A stretch of DNA of 64,000 bases from Geomonas ferrireducens (GTDB lineage: Bacteria; Desulfobacterota; Desulfuromonadia; Geobacterales; Geobacteraceae). The translations under genes and the position numbers were made by a program. The first letter of the stretch is position 1. The number at the start of each line of letters is the position of its first letter. The stretch is taken from positions 642,318 to 706,317 of the forward strand of contig NZ_SSYA01000003.1 in assembly GCF_004917065.1 (NCBI RefSeq). Direction: 5' to 3'. This document shows positions 19,604 to 27,860 of this stretch, in pieces. The notes below the pieces were generated by a model, which worked only from the letters and a program-made list of their open reading frames with translations, made no database searches and had not been told where the DNA came from.

Positions 19604-20425
19604 GTGACCATCAATATCGGACACATCAAGTACGCGAACTGTACCCCCATCTTCACCGCCCTCGAATCCCATTTCGACTGCAGCGGCTACCGTTTCGTCG
19701 ACGGCGTCCCGGCGCAACTGAACGCCATGCTTAGGGCAGGTGGCATAGACTTAAGCCCTTCCTCGTCCATCGAATACGCCATGGCGCACGAGCAGTACTG
19801 CCTGCTGCCGGAGCTTTCCATCAGCGCCATCGGGCCGGTGAAGAGCGTCTTCATGTTCTCGCGCGTGCCGATCGAGGAGTTGGACGGCGCCGCCATCGGC
19901 CTCACCGCCGAATCGGATACCTCGGTGAACCTTCTGAAGGTGCTGCTCGCCCGCAAGTACGGCTTCAACAACAGCTTCGAACGCACCACGCTGCCGCTCG
20001 CCGAAGCCTTGGAGCGCTTCCCCGGCCTGCTCCTCATCGGCGACCTGGCGCTAAAAGGCGCCGCCTCCGATTCCGGCTTCTTCTGCTACGACTTGGGGCA
20101 GCTCTGGCACGAGTTTACTGGACTTCCCTTCGTGTTCGCCCTCTGGATCGTGCGGCGCGACGCGGCACGCGAAAAGCACGCGGAGCTTAAGGCGCTAGCC
20201 AGGGACCTGGTGGCCGCCAAAAAGCTCGCGTATGACAGCTACGCCGAGATAGCCGCGGGAAGCGAGGAGCGTGCCTGGCTCAGCGAGGAGGCTCTGGTTG
20301 ATTACTGGCTGACCATCTCGTACGAGCTGACCGAGGCTCATCTGGAAGGGGCACGCCTTTTCTTCCGGCACGCCTTCGAGATGGGACTTATCCCGAGCCT
20401 GCCGGAGTTGCGTTTTCTGGAATAG
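19604..20425 (+). CDS. mqnA: chorismate dehydratase MqnA (futalosine pathway)
   Basis: MqnA dehydrates chorismate to 3-enolpyruvylbenzoate, the first committed step of futalosine-type menaquinone synthesis. The 273-aa protein has the periplasmic-binding-like fold of the MqnA/MqnD family. Diagnostic segments are INIGHIKYANCTPIF at the start, GVPAQLNAML, DLSPSSSIEYA and LPFVFALWIVRRD. The start is a GTG at 19604 after CAGGAG. It lies downstream of the gcvH terminator and may be read from a separate promoter or by read-through. Its substrate is the product of aroC in the same neighbourhood. Confidence 0.9.
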   Translation: MTINIGHIKYANCTPIFTALESHFDCSGYRFVDGVPAQLNAMLRAGGIDLSPSSSIEYAMAHEQYCLLPELSISAIGPVKSVFMFSRVPIEELDGAAIGLTAESDTSVNLLKVLLARKYGFNNSFERTTLPLAEALERFPGLLLIGDLALKGAASDSGFFCYDLGQLWHEFTGLPFVFALWIVRRDAAREKHAELKALARDLVAAKKLAYDSYAEIAAGSEERAWLSEEALVDYWLTISYELTEAHLEGARLFFRHAFEMGLIPSLPELRFLE

Positions 20426-20468
20426 GGGGAGAGGAACGGCTGAGTGAATTCAAAAGGCCCTTCGGACG

Positions 20469-20812
20469 TTTGAAAAATTTTTTTCGGATTTCAAACGTGC
20501 GTCCTTCGAGTTGAAATTCGTTTTTGGGATTTCAAACCGCGTCTTGATGAGTTGAAAAAATTTTTTGCCGTTTGAATTTTATTTTTTGAAGTTCAAACGC
20601 GCGTCCCTCGAGTTGAATTTCGTTTATGGAATTTCAAACCGCGCCTTGGCGAGTTGAAAAATCTTTCTGTCGTTTGAAATTGTTTTTTTGGATTTCAAAC
20701 GCACGTCTCTCGATTTAAATTCCATTTTTGAAAATTTTTAAACCGTGTCTTAGCGAGATGAAAAAAACTTATTTCGTTTGAAATTCCCTTTTTGATTTCA
20801 AACGCGCCCTGG
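20469..20812. repeat. AT-rich 102-bp tandem repeat array with embedded hairpins
   Basis: The 411-bp gap between mqnA and the NUDIX gene holds about 3.4 direct copies of a 102-bp unit that starts TTTGAA at 20469, 20571, 20673 and 20777 (steps 102, 102, 104). Each unit has two inverted repeats, TTTGAAA...TTTCAAAC followed by CGCGTC-type spacers, then GAGTTGAAA...TTTCAAACCGCG, and a short TTGAAAAA segment. It is much more AT-rich than its neighbours. No reading frame or terminator pattern explains it. Confidence 0.85.
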
Positions 20813-20836
20813 GCACTTCGTTTCCTACCGGCGCTT

Positions 20837-21295
20837 CTATAACTCTCCTGCCGTTTTTTTTCTGCGATAGTCGGAAAGGATCCGTGCGTGGTCGAAGCAG
20901 AGTGGTTCGGGGAGTGTATCGATGGGGAAGATGCCGAATGCTGCCGCATCGTCGCCTGCGTTGGGGGTGCCGGTAGCCGTGGCTACGTACACGGTAGAGA
21001 TGTTGTGGCTGCGCTTATCGCGGGACGGGTCCGAGTAACATCCCAGCAGCCGCAACTGCTCTTCTTTCAGCGCGAGACCGATCTCTTCCTGCATCTCCCG
21101 TACGGCCGCATGCTCCAGCGTTTCGCCGTAGTCGACAAACCCGCCCGGGATGGCCCAACCTAAGGGCTCGTTCTTGCGCTCGATGAGCACGATCCCTTCG
21201 GGGAGTTCCACGATCACGTCCACGGTCGGCAGAGGGTTCCGGTACTGTTTAACCTTGGCCCCGCACGCGGGGCAGGCGAGGTAGTCAAAAGGCAT
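20837..21295 (-). CDS. NUDIX hydrolase with N-terminal zinc-ribbon
   Basis: The 152-aa protein begins with a CPACG knuckle and has the full Nudix box, GGFVDYGETLEHAAVREMQ followed by EEIGL, with the catalytic REMQEE glutamates. Such enzymes hydrolyse nucleoside diphosphate derivatives; the substrate here is not predictable, though the Cys motif plus Nudix order is like NudC/ADP-ribose-type proteins. I chose the ATG at 21295 because GGAGG lies 6 nt upstream; the frame stays open upstream without relation to the family. The repeat array begins just past its stop. Confidence 0.87.
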   Translation of the reverse strand: MPFDYLACPACGAKVKQYRNPLPTVDVIVELPEGIVLIERKNEPLGWAIPGGFVDYGETLEHAAVREMQEEIGLALKEEQLRLLGCYSDPSRDKRSHNISTVYVATATGTPNAGDDAAAFGIFPIDTLPEPLCFDHARILSDYRRKKTAGEL

Positions 21296-21323
21296 CACGA
21301 ACCTCCAGTTCAATAGTGGATAC

Positions 21324-21356
21324 AAAAAAAGGGAGGACGTTTCGGTCCTCCCTTTT
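21324..21356 (-). terminator. terminator after the PxxKW gene
   Basis: An 8-bp stem (GGGAGGAC, 21331-21338, with GTCCTCCC, 21345-21352) is flanked by seven A on the left, which read as a U tract on the minus strand. It lies between the PxxKW gene and the NUDIX gene, so the NUDIX gene needs its own promoter or read-through. Confidence 0.85.
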
Positions 21357-21381
21357 ATGGTACAGCAGATTGTTGTGGGTA

Positions 21382-21675
21382 CTACTTCTTCTTCTTGGCG
21401 CCTGCAGCTTTCTTGGAAGCTTTGAGCGGGTTGATCTTGGCGTCGTCGGTCTTGATCTCGACCTTGACGTGGGTAGCGAAGTTGCAGATACCGCCGACCC
21501 ACTTCTTCTCGGGGGCCGGGTATGCGCTGCAAACCTTCCCGATGGAGCTATCGACGACCCTGTCGCAACCCTCGCAGTTCTCCACGATAGGCTGGCAGGA
21601 ACCTTCGGTAAATACACAACCCTGTTTACCCCAGAAAGTGCACTCTGCACCAGGAAGTACGGTTTGACATTGCAT
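21382..21675 (-). CDS. PxxKW family cysteine-rich protein
   Basis: The 97-aa protein has nine cysteines in the first two thirds (C at about 3, 12, 20, 27, 34, 37, 49 and 64) and the PEKKW motif that names the PxxKW family, then a Lys/Ala-rich basic tail (AGAKKKK). There is no signal peptide. The family is known mainly from Desulfuromonadota and its role is not established; the cysteine pattern suggests metal or iron-sulfur binding. The ribosome-binding site GAGGAGG is strong and a good promoter lies at 21719-21748, so it is probably well expressed. Confidence 0.8.
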   Translation of the reverse strand: MQCQTVLPGAECTFWGKQGCVFTEGSCQPIVENCEGCDRVVDSSIGKVCSAYPAPEKKWVGGICNFATHVKVEIKTDDAKINPLKASKKAAGAKKKK

Positions 21676-21718
21676 GTTTTAAGCCTCCTCAATTGCTTCG
21701 TAATCGTTGATAAAAGAC

Positions 21719-21748
21719 ACTCTACCAATTTCGAAAGAAAAATGTCAA
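21719..21748 (-). promoter_or_regulatory. promoter of the PxxKW gene
   Basis: On the minus strand TTGACA (21748-21743) and TAGAGT (21724-21719) are 18 bp apart, about 45 bp before the start codon. It is back to back with the promoter at 21769 of the phosphohexomutase gene. Confidence 0.55.
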
Positions 21749-21768
21749 CCCACTTTTTTCCCGAAAAC

Positions 21769-21797
21769 TTGACTCTCCTACCGCATTGAATTAATCT
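21769..21797 (+). promoter_or_regulatory. promoter of the phosphohexomutase gene
   Basis: TTGACT (21769-21774) and TAATCT (21792-21797) are 17 bp apart. The start codon lies 117 bp downstream, leaving a fairly long leader in which no structured element was recognised. Confidence 0.5.
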
Positions 21798-21913
21798 CTA
21801 GTAATTATTCTATCGGGTCGCTTGGCGCTTCTGTTTTCGATGTGTTATACAGCTGGAGACCGGACGTTTTGCCACAGCAGGTGGCCTTACTATCAATTGT
21901 CCTGGAGGGTTTT

Positions 21914-23335
21914 ATGCAGCGAATCACTTTCGGCACTTCTGGCTGGCGCGGCATCATGTGTGAGGACTTCATCTTTGAGAATGTTAAGGTAGTGACCCAG
22001 GCGATTGCCGACCACGTTAAGAGTACCGGCGAAGCGAATAAAGGCATCATCGTCGGCTACGATTCAAGGTTCATGGGGGAAGCGTTTGCAAAGGAGTCGG
22101 CGCGAGTCCTCACCGGCGCCGGTATCCCCACCTTTTTGTGTGTACGCGATACTCCCACTCCGGTCATTTCCTTCGAGATCCTGAGAAGGGGCGCCGCCGG
22201 CGCCATCAACTTTACCGCAAGCCATAATCCTCCGGAGTATAACGGCATCAAGTTTTCTCCCTCCTGGGGCGGCCCCGCACTTCCAGAAACCACCAACGAC
22301 ATCGAGCGCCGCGCCAACGAGATGTCCGGCGAGATCTGCTACAACGAGTGTCCTCTCGACGAGGCGGCCCGGAAGGGACTCCTTGAGGAGATCGACCCGA
22401 TGCAGGACTACCTTGCCGACCTCGCCAAGAAGGTCGACTTCGCCGCCATCGCCAAACTCGGCACCGTCGCGGTCAACCCGCTCTATGGTACGGCGCGCGG
22501 CTACCTCGCCGAACCTCTCAAGGCGCACGGCGTGAAGGTGGTTCAGATGAATGCGAACCGCGATCCGTATTTCGGCGGCTTCCCCCCCGAGCCAAGCGAG
22601 AAGTATATCCACGATTTCATAAAACTTGTACAGCAGGACCCTGAAATTTCTCTCGGCATCGCAACCGACGGCGATGCGGACCGCTTCGGCATCGTCGACG
22701 GAGACGGAAGCTTCATCGAACCGAACTACATCATCGCCCTTCTGCTGGATTACCTTGTTCGGGTGAAGGGGATGACCGGTGGGGTCGGGCGCTCGGTCGC
22801 CACCTCGCACCTGGTGGACGCCGTGGCGAAGATGCACGGCATCAAGGTGTACGAAACCCCCGTCGGCTTCAAGTATGTCGGCGAACTGATCAGCCAGGGG
22901 AAAATCATCATCGGCGGCGAGGAGAGCGCCGGTTTGTCCATCAAGGGGCACGTACCCGAGAAGGACGGCATTCTCGCCTGTCTGCTGGTAGCGGAGATGG
23001 TGGCGCACGAGGGGATGCCGGTCAAGGCACTTTTGGAGCGGCTCTACAGCAAGGTCGGGCGCTACCTTACCAAACGGGTGAACATCACGCTTTCCCCGGA
23101 ACTGGAGGAGTCCTTCCCGCAGACCATCGCCGCGACCCCGGCGAGCTTCGCCGGAGAGGCTGTGCGGGAAAAGATCACCGTGGACGGCAACAAGTTTATT
23201 CTCGCGGACGGCAGCTGGCTTTTGTTCAGGAAGTCCGGCACCGAGCCGGTGGTGCGTCTTTACTGCGAGGCCTCCAGTGAAGATCGTCTCCAGGCGCTCG
23301 TTGAAGCAGGCCGGGCATTCATCCTCGGCAAATAG
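21914..23335 (+). CDS. phosphoglucomutase/phosphomannomutase family protein
   Basis: The 473-aa alpha-D-phosphohexomutase interconverts sugar 1- and 6-phosphates. It has the catalytic phosphoserine loop NFTASHNPPEYNG near residue 100 and the metal-binding TDGDADRFG near 256. The sugar-binding GGEESAGLS lies near 335 and the phosphate-binding RKSGTEPVVRLY near 440. The N-terminus RITFGTSGWRGI supports the ATG at 21914, which has GGAGG 6 nt upstream. Products would feed sugar nucleotide and polysaccharide synthesis. The specific sugar cannot be told from the motifs. Confidence 0.9.
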   Translation: MQRITFGTSGWRGIMCEDFIFENVKVVTQAIADHVKSTGEANKGIIVGYDSRFMGEAFAKESARVLTGAGIPTFLCVRDTPTPVISFEILRRGAAGAINFTASHNPPEYNGIKFSPSWGGPALPETTNDIERRANEMSGEICYNECPLDEAARKGLLEEIDPMQDYLADLAKKVDFAAIAKLGTVAVNPLYGTARGYLAEPLKAHGVKVVQMNANRDPYFGGFPPEPSEKYIHDFIKLVQQDPEISLGIATDGDADRFGIVDGDGSFIEPNYIIALLLDYLVRVKGMTGGVGRSVATSHLVDAVAKMHGIKVYETPVGFKYVGELISQGKIIIGGEESAGLSIKGHVPEKDGILACLLVAEMVAHEGMPVKALLERLYSKVGRYLTKRVNITLSPELEESFPQTIAATPASFAGEAVREKITVDGNKFILADGSWLLFRKSGTEPVVRLYCEASSEDRLQALVEAGRAFILGK

Positions 23336-23371
23336 GAAAGGCAACCGCAACGCGCCAGGGACGCAGACGCC

Positions 23372-23414
23372 AAAAGGGAACCGGTCTTCCCCGGGTGCTC
23401 TGCGTTCCCTTTTT
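23372..23414 (+). terminator. terminator after the phosphohexomutase gene
   Basis: AAAAGGGAAC (23372-23381) pairs with GTTCCCTTTT (23404-23413), leaving a 22-nt loop that itself is GC-rich, and ends in a T tract. The rest of the 373-bp gap to nifU holds no gene that I can support, only the promoter at 23652 and a half-site like the left half of an IscR site (ACCTGACCA near 23612) that lacks its right half. Confidence 0.6.
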
Positions 23415-23651
23415 CAGCCGCCGCATTTTTACGCGCACCAGACCGCATCGCAGGCAGCGCTTCGAAAGCAACGACGATACCCGTTCACGGTCGTGGTAGA
23501 ACTTCCTTCGCACATTCCCGCACTTACCGCTTCGTGATTGACTTCTTTTTTGCCGCTGCCACATGGGGAGCGGGAATTGCATTTCCTGCCGTAAACTCTG
23601 GATAAAAAAAGTACCTGACCACTTTGCTGTTGTTTTGGGGTCGTTTAGGGG

Positions 23652-23681
23652 TTGTTCTTTCCACGAGCTTTGCGCTATGAT
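23652..23681 (+). promoter_or_regulatory. probable nifU promoter
   Basis: TTGTTC (23652-23657) and TATGAT (23676-23681) are 18 bp apart, 27 bp before the nifU ATG, which has its own AGGGAGGG ribosome-binding site. Confidence 0.45.
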
Positions 23682-23708
23682 GGCGAGACTAATTAGAAGG
23701 GAGGGTCT

Positions 23709-24569
23709 ATGTGGGACTACACCGATAAAGTAAAAGAACATTTCCTCAACCCTAGAAACGTGGGCGAGATAACGGATGCTGATGCGGTCGGCGAGGTGGG
23801 AAGCCTGGCCTGCGGCGATGCCCTTAAACTCTTTATAAAGCTGGATGAAAATAAGGAACGCATCGTCGACGCGAAATTCCAGACCTTCGGCTGCGGCAGC
23901 GCCATCGCCTCCTCCTCCGCCCTCACCGAGATGGTGAAGGGGAAGACCCTTGACGAGGCTCTGGAGATCACCAACCAGCAGATCGCCGATTTCCTGGGCG
24001 GGCTTCCGGAAGAGAAGATGCACTGCTCGGTCATGGGGCAGGAAGCTCTGGAAGCCGCCATTGCCAAGTACCGCGGTGTCGAGGCACCGGCTCACGGCCA
24101 CGGTCATGACCACGTCGAGACCGAGGGCGAACTGGTCTGCAAGTGCTTCGGCCTGACCGACGTCTTCCTGAAGAAGGTCATCGCCTCCAACAAACTGCAC
24201 ACCGCCGAGCAGGTCACCCACTTCACCAAGGCGGGGGGCGCCTGCGGCGGCTGCATCCCGAAGATCAAGGAACTGATCGCCGAGGTGATGGGCGAAGAGA
24301 AGAAGGCGGCGGCCGAGAAGCCCTCCAAGCTCACCAACCTGAGGAAGATGCAGCTCATCCAGGAAACCCTGGAAAACGAGGTGCGTCCGCAGCTTTGGGC
24401 TGACGGTGGCGACCTCGAGCTGATCGACATCGACGGCTCCACCGTCCAGGTCGCCTTCAGGAAGGCGTGCGCCGGCTGCGCCTCCTCCGGCTACACCGCG
24501 AAATTCGTCGAGCAGAAGCTGCGCGAGCTTGTTTCCTCCGACATCACCGTGCAGGAGGTACAGGGATGA
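23709..24569 (+). CDS. nifU: full-length iron-sulfur scaffold NifU
   Basis: NifU is the scaffold on which Fe-S clusters are built from sulfur given by NifS. The 286-aa protein has all three domains. The IscU-like part (about 1-125) has Cys in LACGDALKL, FGCGSAIASS and MHCSVMG. The central [2Fe-2S] BFD-like domain (about 140-200) has CKC and GACGGCIPK. The C-terminal NifU domain (about 215-286) has the CAGCASSG cluster site. A His-rich linker (HGHGHDH) lies at about 125-135. It overlaps nifS by 4 bp. With no nif structural genes near, this is probably the general Fe-S assembly system. Confidence 0.95.
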   Translation: MWDYTDKVKEHFLNPRNVGEITDADAVGEVGSLACGDALKLFIKLDENKERIVDAKFQTFGCGSAIASSSALTEMVKGKTLDEALEITNQQIADFLGGLPEEKMHCSVMGQEALEAAIAKYRGVEAPAHGHGHDHVETEGELVCKCFGLTDVFLKKVIASNKLHTAEQVTHFTKAGGACGGCIPKIKELIAEVMGEEKKAAAEKPSKLTNLRKMQLIQETLENEVRPQLWADGGDLELIDIDGSTVQVAFRKACAGCASSGYTAKFVEQKLRELVSSDITVQEVQG

Positions 24570-25738
24570 GAGAGATCTATCTTGATAACAACGCCACCAC
24601 CAAGGTGGACGAGCGCGTTTTCGAGGAGATGCGTCCCTATTTCTGCGAGCTGTACGGCAACCCGAGCTCCATGCACTTCTTCGGCGGACAGGTGCAGAAG
24701 AAGGTGGACGAGGCGCGCGCCCGCGTCGCCTCTCTTCTCGGCGCCCTGCCGGACGAGATCGTTTTCACCGCATGCGGCACCGAGAGCGACAACGCCGCCA
24801 TACGTTCGGCGCTTGAGGTGTTCCCGGAGAAGCGTCACATCATCACGAGCCGTGTCGAGCACCCGGCCGTGTTGACCCAGTGCCGCAACCTCACCAAGCG
24901 CGGCTACCGCGTCACCGAGCTGAACGTGGACGGCAACGGCCAGCTCGACCTGAACGAGCTCGAGAAGGCGCTGGATGACGACACCGCCATCGTCTCCCTC
25001 ATGTACGCGAACAACGAAACCGGCGTGATCTTCCCGATCGAGGAAGCAGCCAGGATCGTGAAGAAGAAGGGCGCTATTTTCCACACCGACGCTGTGCAGG
25101 CGGTAGGGAAGATCCAGTTGAACATGGCGGAGTCCGCCATCGACATGCTTTCCATCTCTGGGCACAAGCTGCACGCCCCGAAAGGTGTCGGCGTCCTCTA
25201 CGTGCGCCGCGGCACGCCGTTCCGTCCGTTTTTGGTCGGCGGGCATCAGGAGCGCGGGCGCAGGGCGGGTACCGAGAACACCGCATCCATCATCGCCATG
25301 GGTAAGGCGTGCCAGCTTGCCGAGCAGTACATGGCGGACGAGGCGGGGCGTGTGCGCGAACTGCGCGATCGTCTCGAGCGCGAACTGACCGCGCTGATTC
25401 CGAACACCCGCATCAACGGCGGCGGCACCGACCGTCTTCCCAACACCCTCTCCATTGCGATGGAGTTCGTGGAAGGGGAGGGGATCCTGCTCCTTCTTTC
25501 CGATAAGGGTATCTGTGCCTCCTCCGGCAGCGCCTGCACCTCCGGCTCGCTTGAGCCCTCCCACGTGCTGCGCGCCATGGGCGTTCCCTTCACCTGCGCC
25601 CACGGTTCCATACGTTTCTCGCTTTCCAGGTTCACCACCGACGACGACATCGACGCGGTGATCAAGGAACTGCCGCCCATCATCTCCCGGCTGCGCGAGA
25701 TGTCGCCGTTCGGGCGCGAGTACCTGGTTCAGAAGTAA
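24566..25738 (+). CDS. nifS: cysteine desulfurase NifS
   Basis: NifS is a PLP enzyme that removes sulfur from cysteine and passes it to NifU. The 390-aa protein begins IYLDNNATTKVDERVFE. It has the cofactor lysine in SISGHKLHAPKGVG (about residue 200) and the persulfide-forming cysteine in CASSGSACTSGSLEPSH (about residue 320). The ATG at 24566 overlaps the nifU stop (ATGA) and GGAGG lies just upstream; the frame stays open upstream inside nifU. Confidence 0.95.
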   Translation: MREIYLDNNATTKVDERVFEEMRPYFCELYGNPSSMHFFGGQVQKKVDEARARVASLLGALPDEIVFTACGTESDNAAIRSALEVFPEKRHIITSRVEHPAVLTQCRNLTKRGYRVTELNVDGNGQLDLNELEKALDDDTAIVSLMYANNETGVIFPIEEAARIVKKKGAIFHTDAVQAVGKIQLNMAESAIDMLSISGHKLHAPKGVGVLYVRRGTPFRPFLVGGHQERGRRAGTENTASIIAMGKACQLAEQYMADEAGRVRELRDRLERELTALIPNTRINGGGTDRLPNTLSIAMEFVEGEGILLLLSDKGICASSGSACTSGSLEPSHVLRAMGVPFTCAHGSIRFSLSRFTTDDDIDAVIKELPPIISRLREMSPFGREYLVQK

Positions 25739-25770
25739 ATCCGCAGTCCGAAAGACAACTGACGGAGCAA

Positions 25771-25808
25771 AAAAAAAGGGGTGAGCATGTCAATGCTCAC
25801 CCCTTATT
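25771..25808. terminator. bidirectional terminator between nifS and the toxin gene
   Basis: An 11-bp perfect stem GGGGTGAGCAT (25778-25788) with ATGCTCACCCC (25793-25803) and a 4-nt loop is preceded by an A tract and followed by TTATT. It can stop nifS on the plus strand and, more strongly because of the A tract, the convergent toxin-antitoxin transcript. Confidence 0.85.
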
Positions 25809-25840
25809 CGTAGCCACCTCGTTTGCACTCTCGACGCCTC

Positions 25841-26098
25841 TCACCGATATACCTCGCGTCGATGTGCAACCTTTACCACCCACACAGTAAGTTCCAGATC
25901 GTGAATGGTGTAAAGGATGCGGTACTTCCCCTGGCGAATGCGGTATCTGTCCTGGCCGGAGAGTTTTTCGCAGCCAGCAGGGCGGGGGGCTGTGGCAAGG
26001 CTGCCGATGCGGCTGATGATCCTTTTTAAGTCGCTTTTCGGAATCGACTCAAGGTCCTTTCGAACCGACTCCTTTAGCAGAACCTTATAGACGACCAT
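25841..26098 (-). CDS. RelE/ParE family toxin
   Basis: The 85-aa basic protein has the RelE/ParE fold pattern: YKVLLKESVRKDLESIPK, then KLSGQDRYRIRQGKYRILYT and a terminal VVKVAHRREVYR. RelE members cut mRNA on the ribosome and ParE members block gyrase. The conserved RYRIRQGKYRI and the H-RR-Y end favour RelE, but this is not decisive. It overlaps the antitoxin gene by 14 bp, the usual toxin-antitoxin arrangement. Confidence 0.88.
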   Translation of the reverse strand: MVVYKVLLKESVRKDLESIPKSDLKRIISRIGSLATAPRPAGCEKLSGQDRYRIRQGKYRILYTIHDLELTVWVVKVAHRREVYR

Positions 26099-26318
26099 TT
26101 GCTTTCAGCTCTTGAAGCAAAGACTCGTACGTGACTAGCGGCTCGTTGACCCTCTCCTCGAAAGCGGCCAAATCCTCTGCATCTTCCGCAAGACTGTTGC
26201 GGACCGCATCGTTGACCAGGTCTGAAAAAGAGCGGGAAGTTTCCAGCGCCTTATGTTGTAGAGCCCTGTGCATGGCAGGGTCGAAGTATACCGTTGTTCT
26301 TTTTGTTAATGCACACAT
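26085..26318 (-). CDS. ribbon-helix-helix antitoxin
   Basis: The 77-aa protein opens with KRTTVYFDPAMHRALQHKAL, a typical beta-strand plus helix of CopG/RHH DNA-binding proteins, followed by SRSFSDLVNDAVRNSL. Its acidic C-terminus would wrap the toxin. GGAGG lies 7 nt before the ATG. As the first gene it would normally repress the operon. Confidence 0.87.
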   Translation of the reverse strand: MCALTKRTTVYFDPAMHRALQHKALETSRSFSDLVNDAVRNSLAEDAEDLAAFEERVNEPLVTYESLLQELKANGRL

Positions 26319-26400
26319 ATCTATACCTCCGCCCTGAGCATAGCGTCATGGCGCTGTGCCGTCAAGTCGATGGCGGAGCCGATGTGAAAGGAAAAAATCA

Positions 26401-27858
26401 TTGGTTGAGATCAGTCTGGAAAAGGTAAAAGCCAGGATAACGGCAGGCAAGTTCCTCGAAGATATCACGCTCGAGATCGCCCGCGATCAGCATTGGGCCG
26501 TGGTCGGCGCGAACGGTTCGGGCAAGTCGGCGCTGGGAAAGCTTCTTTGCAACGGACTTCCCGTGCTGTCCGGTACGAGCCGCGTGCCGGTCCGCTCCGC
26601 CTACGTCTCCTTCGAAAAGATCGACGAGATACTGGAAGTGGAACGCTACAACGACGACTCCGATTTCCTCGGCTACGTGACTGAAGGGACGCGGGTGGAC
26701 CGCTTCATCCTTGCCGGCACCGACGCGGACGAGGCGCGGCTCGCGGAACTGGCACAGGAACTCGGCTTCACCAAGATCCTGGAGCGCGGCATCAAGTTCC
26801 TCTCCACCGGGGAGATGCGCAAGGCCCTTATCTGCAAGGCGCTGTTGCAGGACCCCGAGTTGCTGGTGCTCGACGAGCCTTTCGACGGCCTGGATCGGGA
26901 CTCGAGCGCGGTGCTTAAACAGCTGATCAGCCGCTGCCTCGAGCGCGGCACCCAGGTGGTGCTCCTTTTGAACCGCTTCAGCGAGATCGTGCCGGAGACG
27001 ACCCACATTGCCTATATAAAAGAGTGTCGCCTTTTCATGACCGGCGGAAGGGAAGAGATGCTGGCGTCGGAGGCGCTGCGCCGCTTCCATGCCTTCCACT
27101 ACACCCTTCCGGCCGTCTTGCCCGAGGTCGACACGGCGCGCAGCGCGCCGCCCCTTGTGCCCGGCGCGCCGCTCATCGACATGAAAAACGTCTCGGTCCG
27201 TTACGGGGAGAAGCAGATTCTGAACGGGGTCACCTGGACCGTGCGGGAAGGGGAACACTGGAAGATCAGCGGGCCGAACGGCTCGGGGAAATCTACCCTT
27301 TTGAGCCTCATAAGCGGCGACAATCCGCAGGCCTACGCCAACGACATAAGCCTCTTCGGCCGGAAAAAAGGGAGCGGGGAAAGTGTGTGGGACATCAAGA
27401 AGCGGATCGGCCTCGTCTCCACCTCGCTGCAGCAGGAGTACCGCGTGGCGGGTACAGTGAAGGTTGCCGTCATTTCCGGGATGTACGATTCCATCGGCAT
27501 GTATTCCCAATACACGCTGCGCCAGCAGGAGATCGCGCTCGAGTGGCTCGACATCCTGCACATGGGGCACCGCAGGGACCAAGCCTTCCGTGACCTCTCC
27601 TATGGCGAACAGCGTCTCGTCCTTCTCGCCCGCGCCATGGTGAAGCAGCCGGACCTCTTGATCCTGGACGAGCCGTGCCAGGGGCTGGACGACGTGAACC
27701 GGGAGATGGTGTTGAAGCTGATCGACCACCTGGGGCGCACCGGCAACACCCAGATCCTCTACGTGAACCATAACTCCGATGACCGCCTACCCTGCATCAC
27801 CAACAGCATGGACCTGGTGCCGGCCGCCGGGGGCGGCTACACCGCGATTATCGGATAG
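26401..27858 (+). CDS. ModF/PhrA-like protein with two ABC ATPase domains
   Basis: The 485-aa soluble protein has two ABC domains in tandem. The first has Walker A GANGSGKS (about residue 36), signature LSTGEMRK and Walker B LLVLDEPFDGLD. The second has GPNGSGKST (about 290), LSYGEQRL and LLILDEPCQGLDD. The order and length match the ModF/PhrA group (COG1119), which is named for molybdate transport but often lacks a permease partner; none is seen here. A TTG at 26401 is the preferred start, with AGGA upstream and the family-like VEISLEKVKA; an upstream GTG at 26356 gives an unlikely basic extension. Confidence 0.85.
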   Translation: MVEISLEKVKARITAGKFLEDITLEIARDQHWAVVGANGSGKSALGKLLCNGLPVLSGTSRVPVRSAYVSFEKIDEILEVERYNDDSDFLGYVTEGTRVDRFILAGTDADEARLAELAQELGFTKILERGIKFLSTGEMRKALICKALLQDPELLVLDEPFDGLDRDSSAVLKQLISRCLERGTQVVLLLNRFSEIVPETTHIAYIKECRLFMTGGREEMLASEALRRFHAFHYTLPAVLPEVDTARSAPPLVPGAPLIDMKNVSVRYGEKQILNGVTWTVREGEHWKISGPNGSGKSTLLSLISGDNPQAYANDISLFGRKKGSGESVWDIKKRIGLVSTSLQQEYRVAGTVKVAVISGMYDSIGMYSQYTLRQQEIALEWLDILHMGHRRDQAFRDLSYGEQRLVLLARAMVKQPDLLILDEPCQGLDDVNREMVLKLIDHLGRTGNTQILYVNHNSDDRLPCITNSMDLVPAAGGGYTAIIG

Positions 27859-27860
27859 CG

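Noticed and set aside
20469-20812. Possible CRISPR array
   Set aside because: Unit length is 102 bp with internal inverted repeats, copies are adjacent with no unique spacers, and no cas genes are near.
23605-23640. IscR-type operator before nifU
   Set aside because: Only a left half like ACCTGACCA is present; the complementary right half is missing and no IscR/Rrf2 gene is nearby.
26401-27858. Molybdate transport function for the double ABC protein
   Set aside because: Motifs match the ModF group but no molybdate permease or binding protein gene is adjacent, so the substrate is left open.
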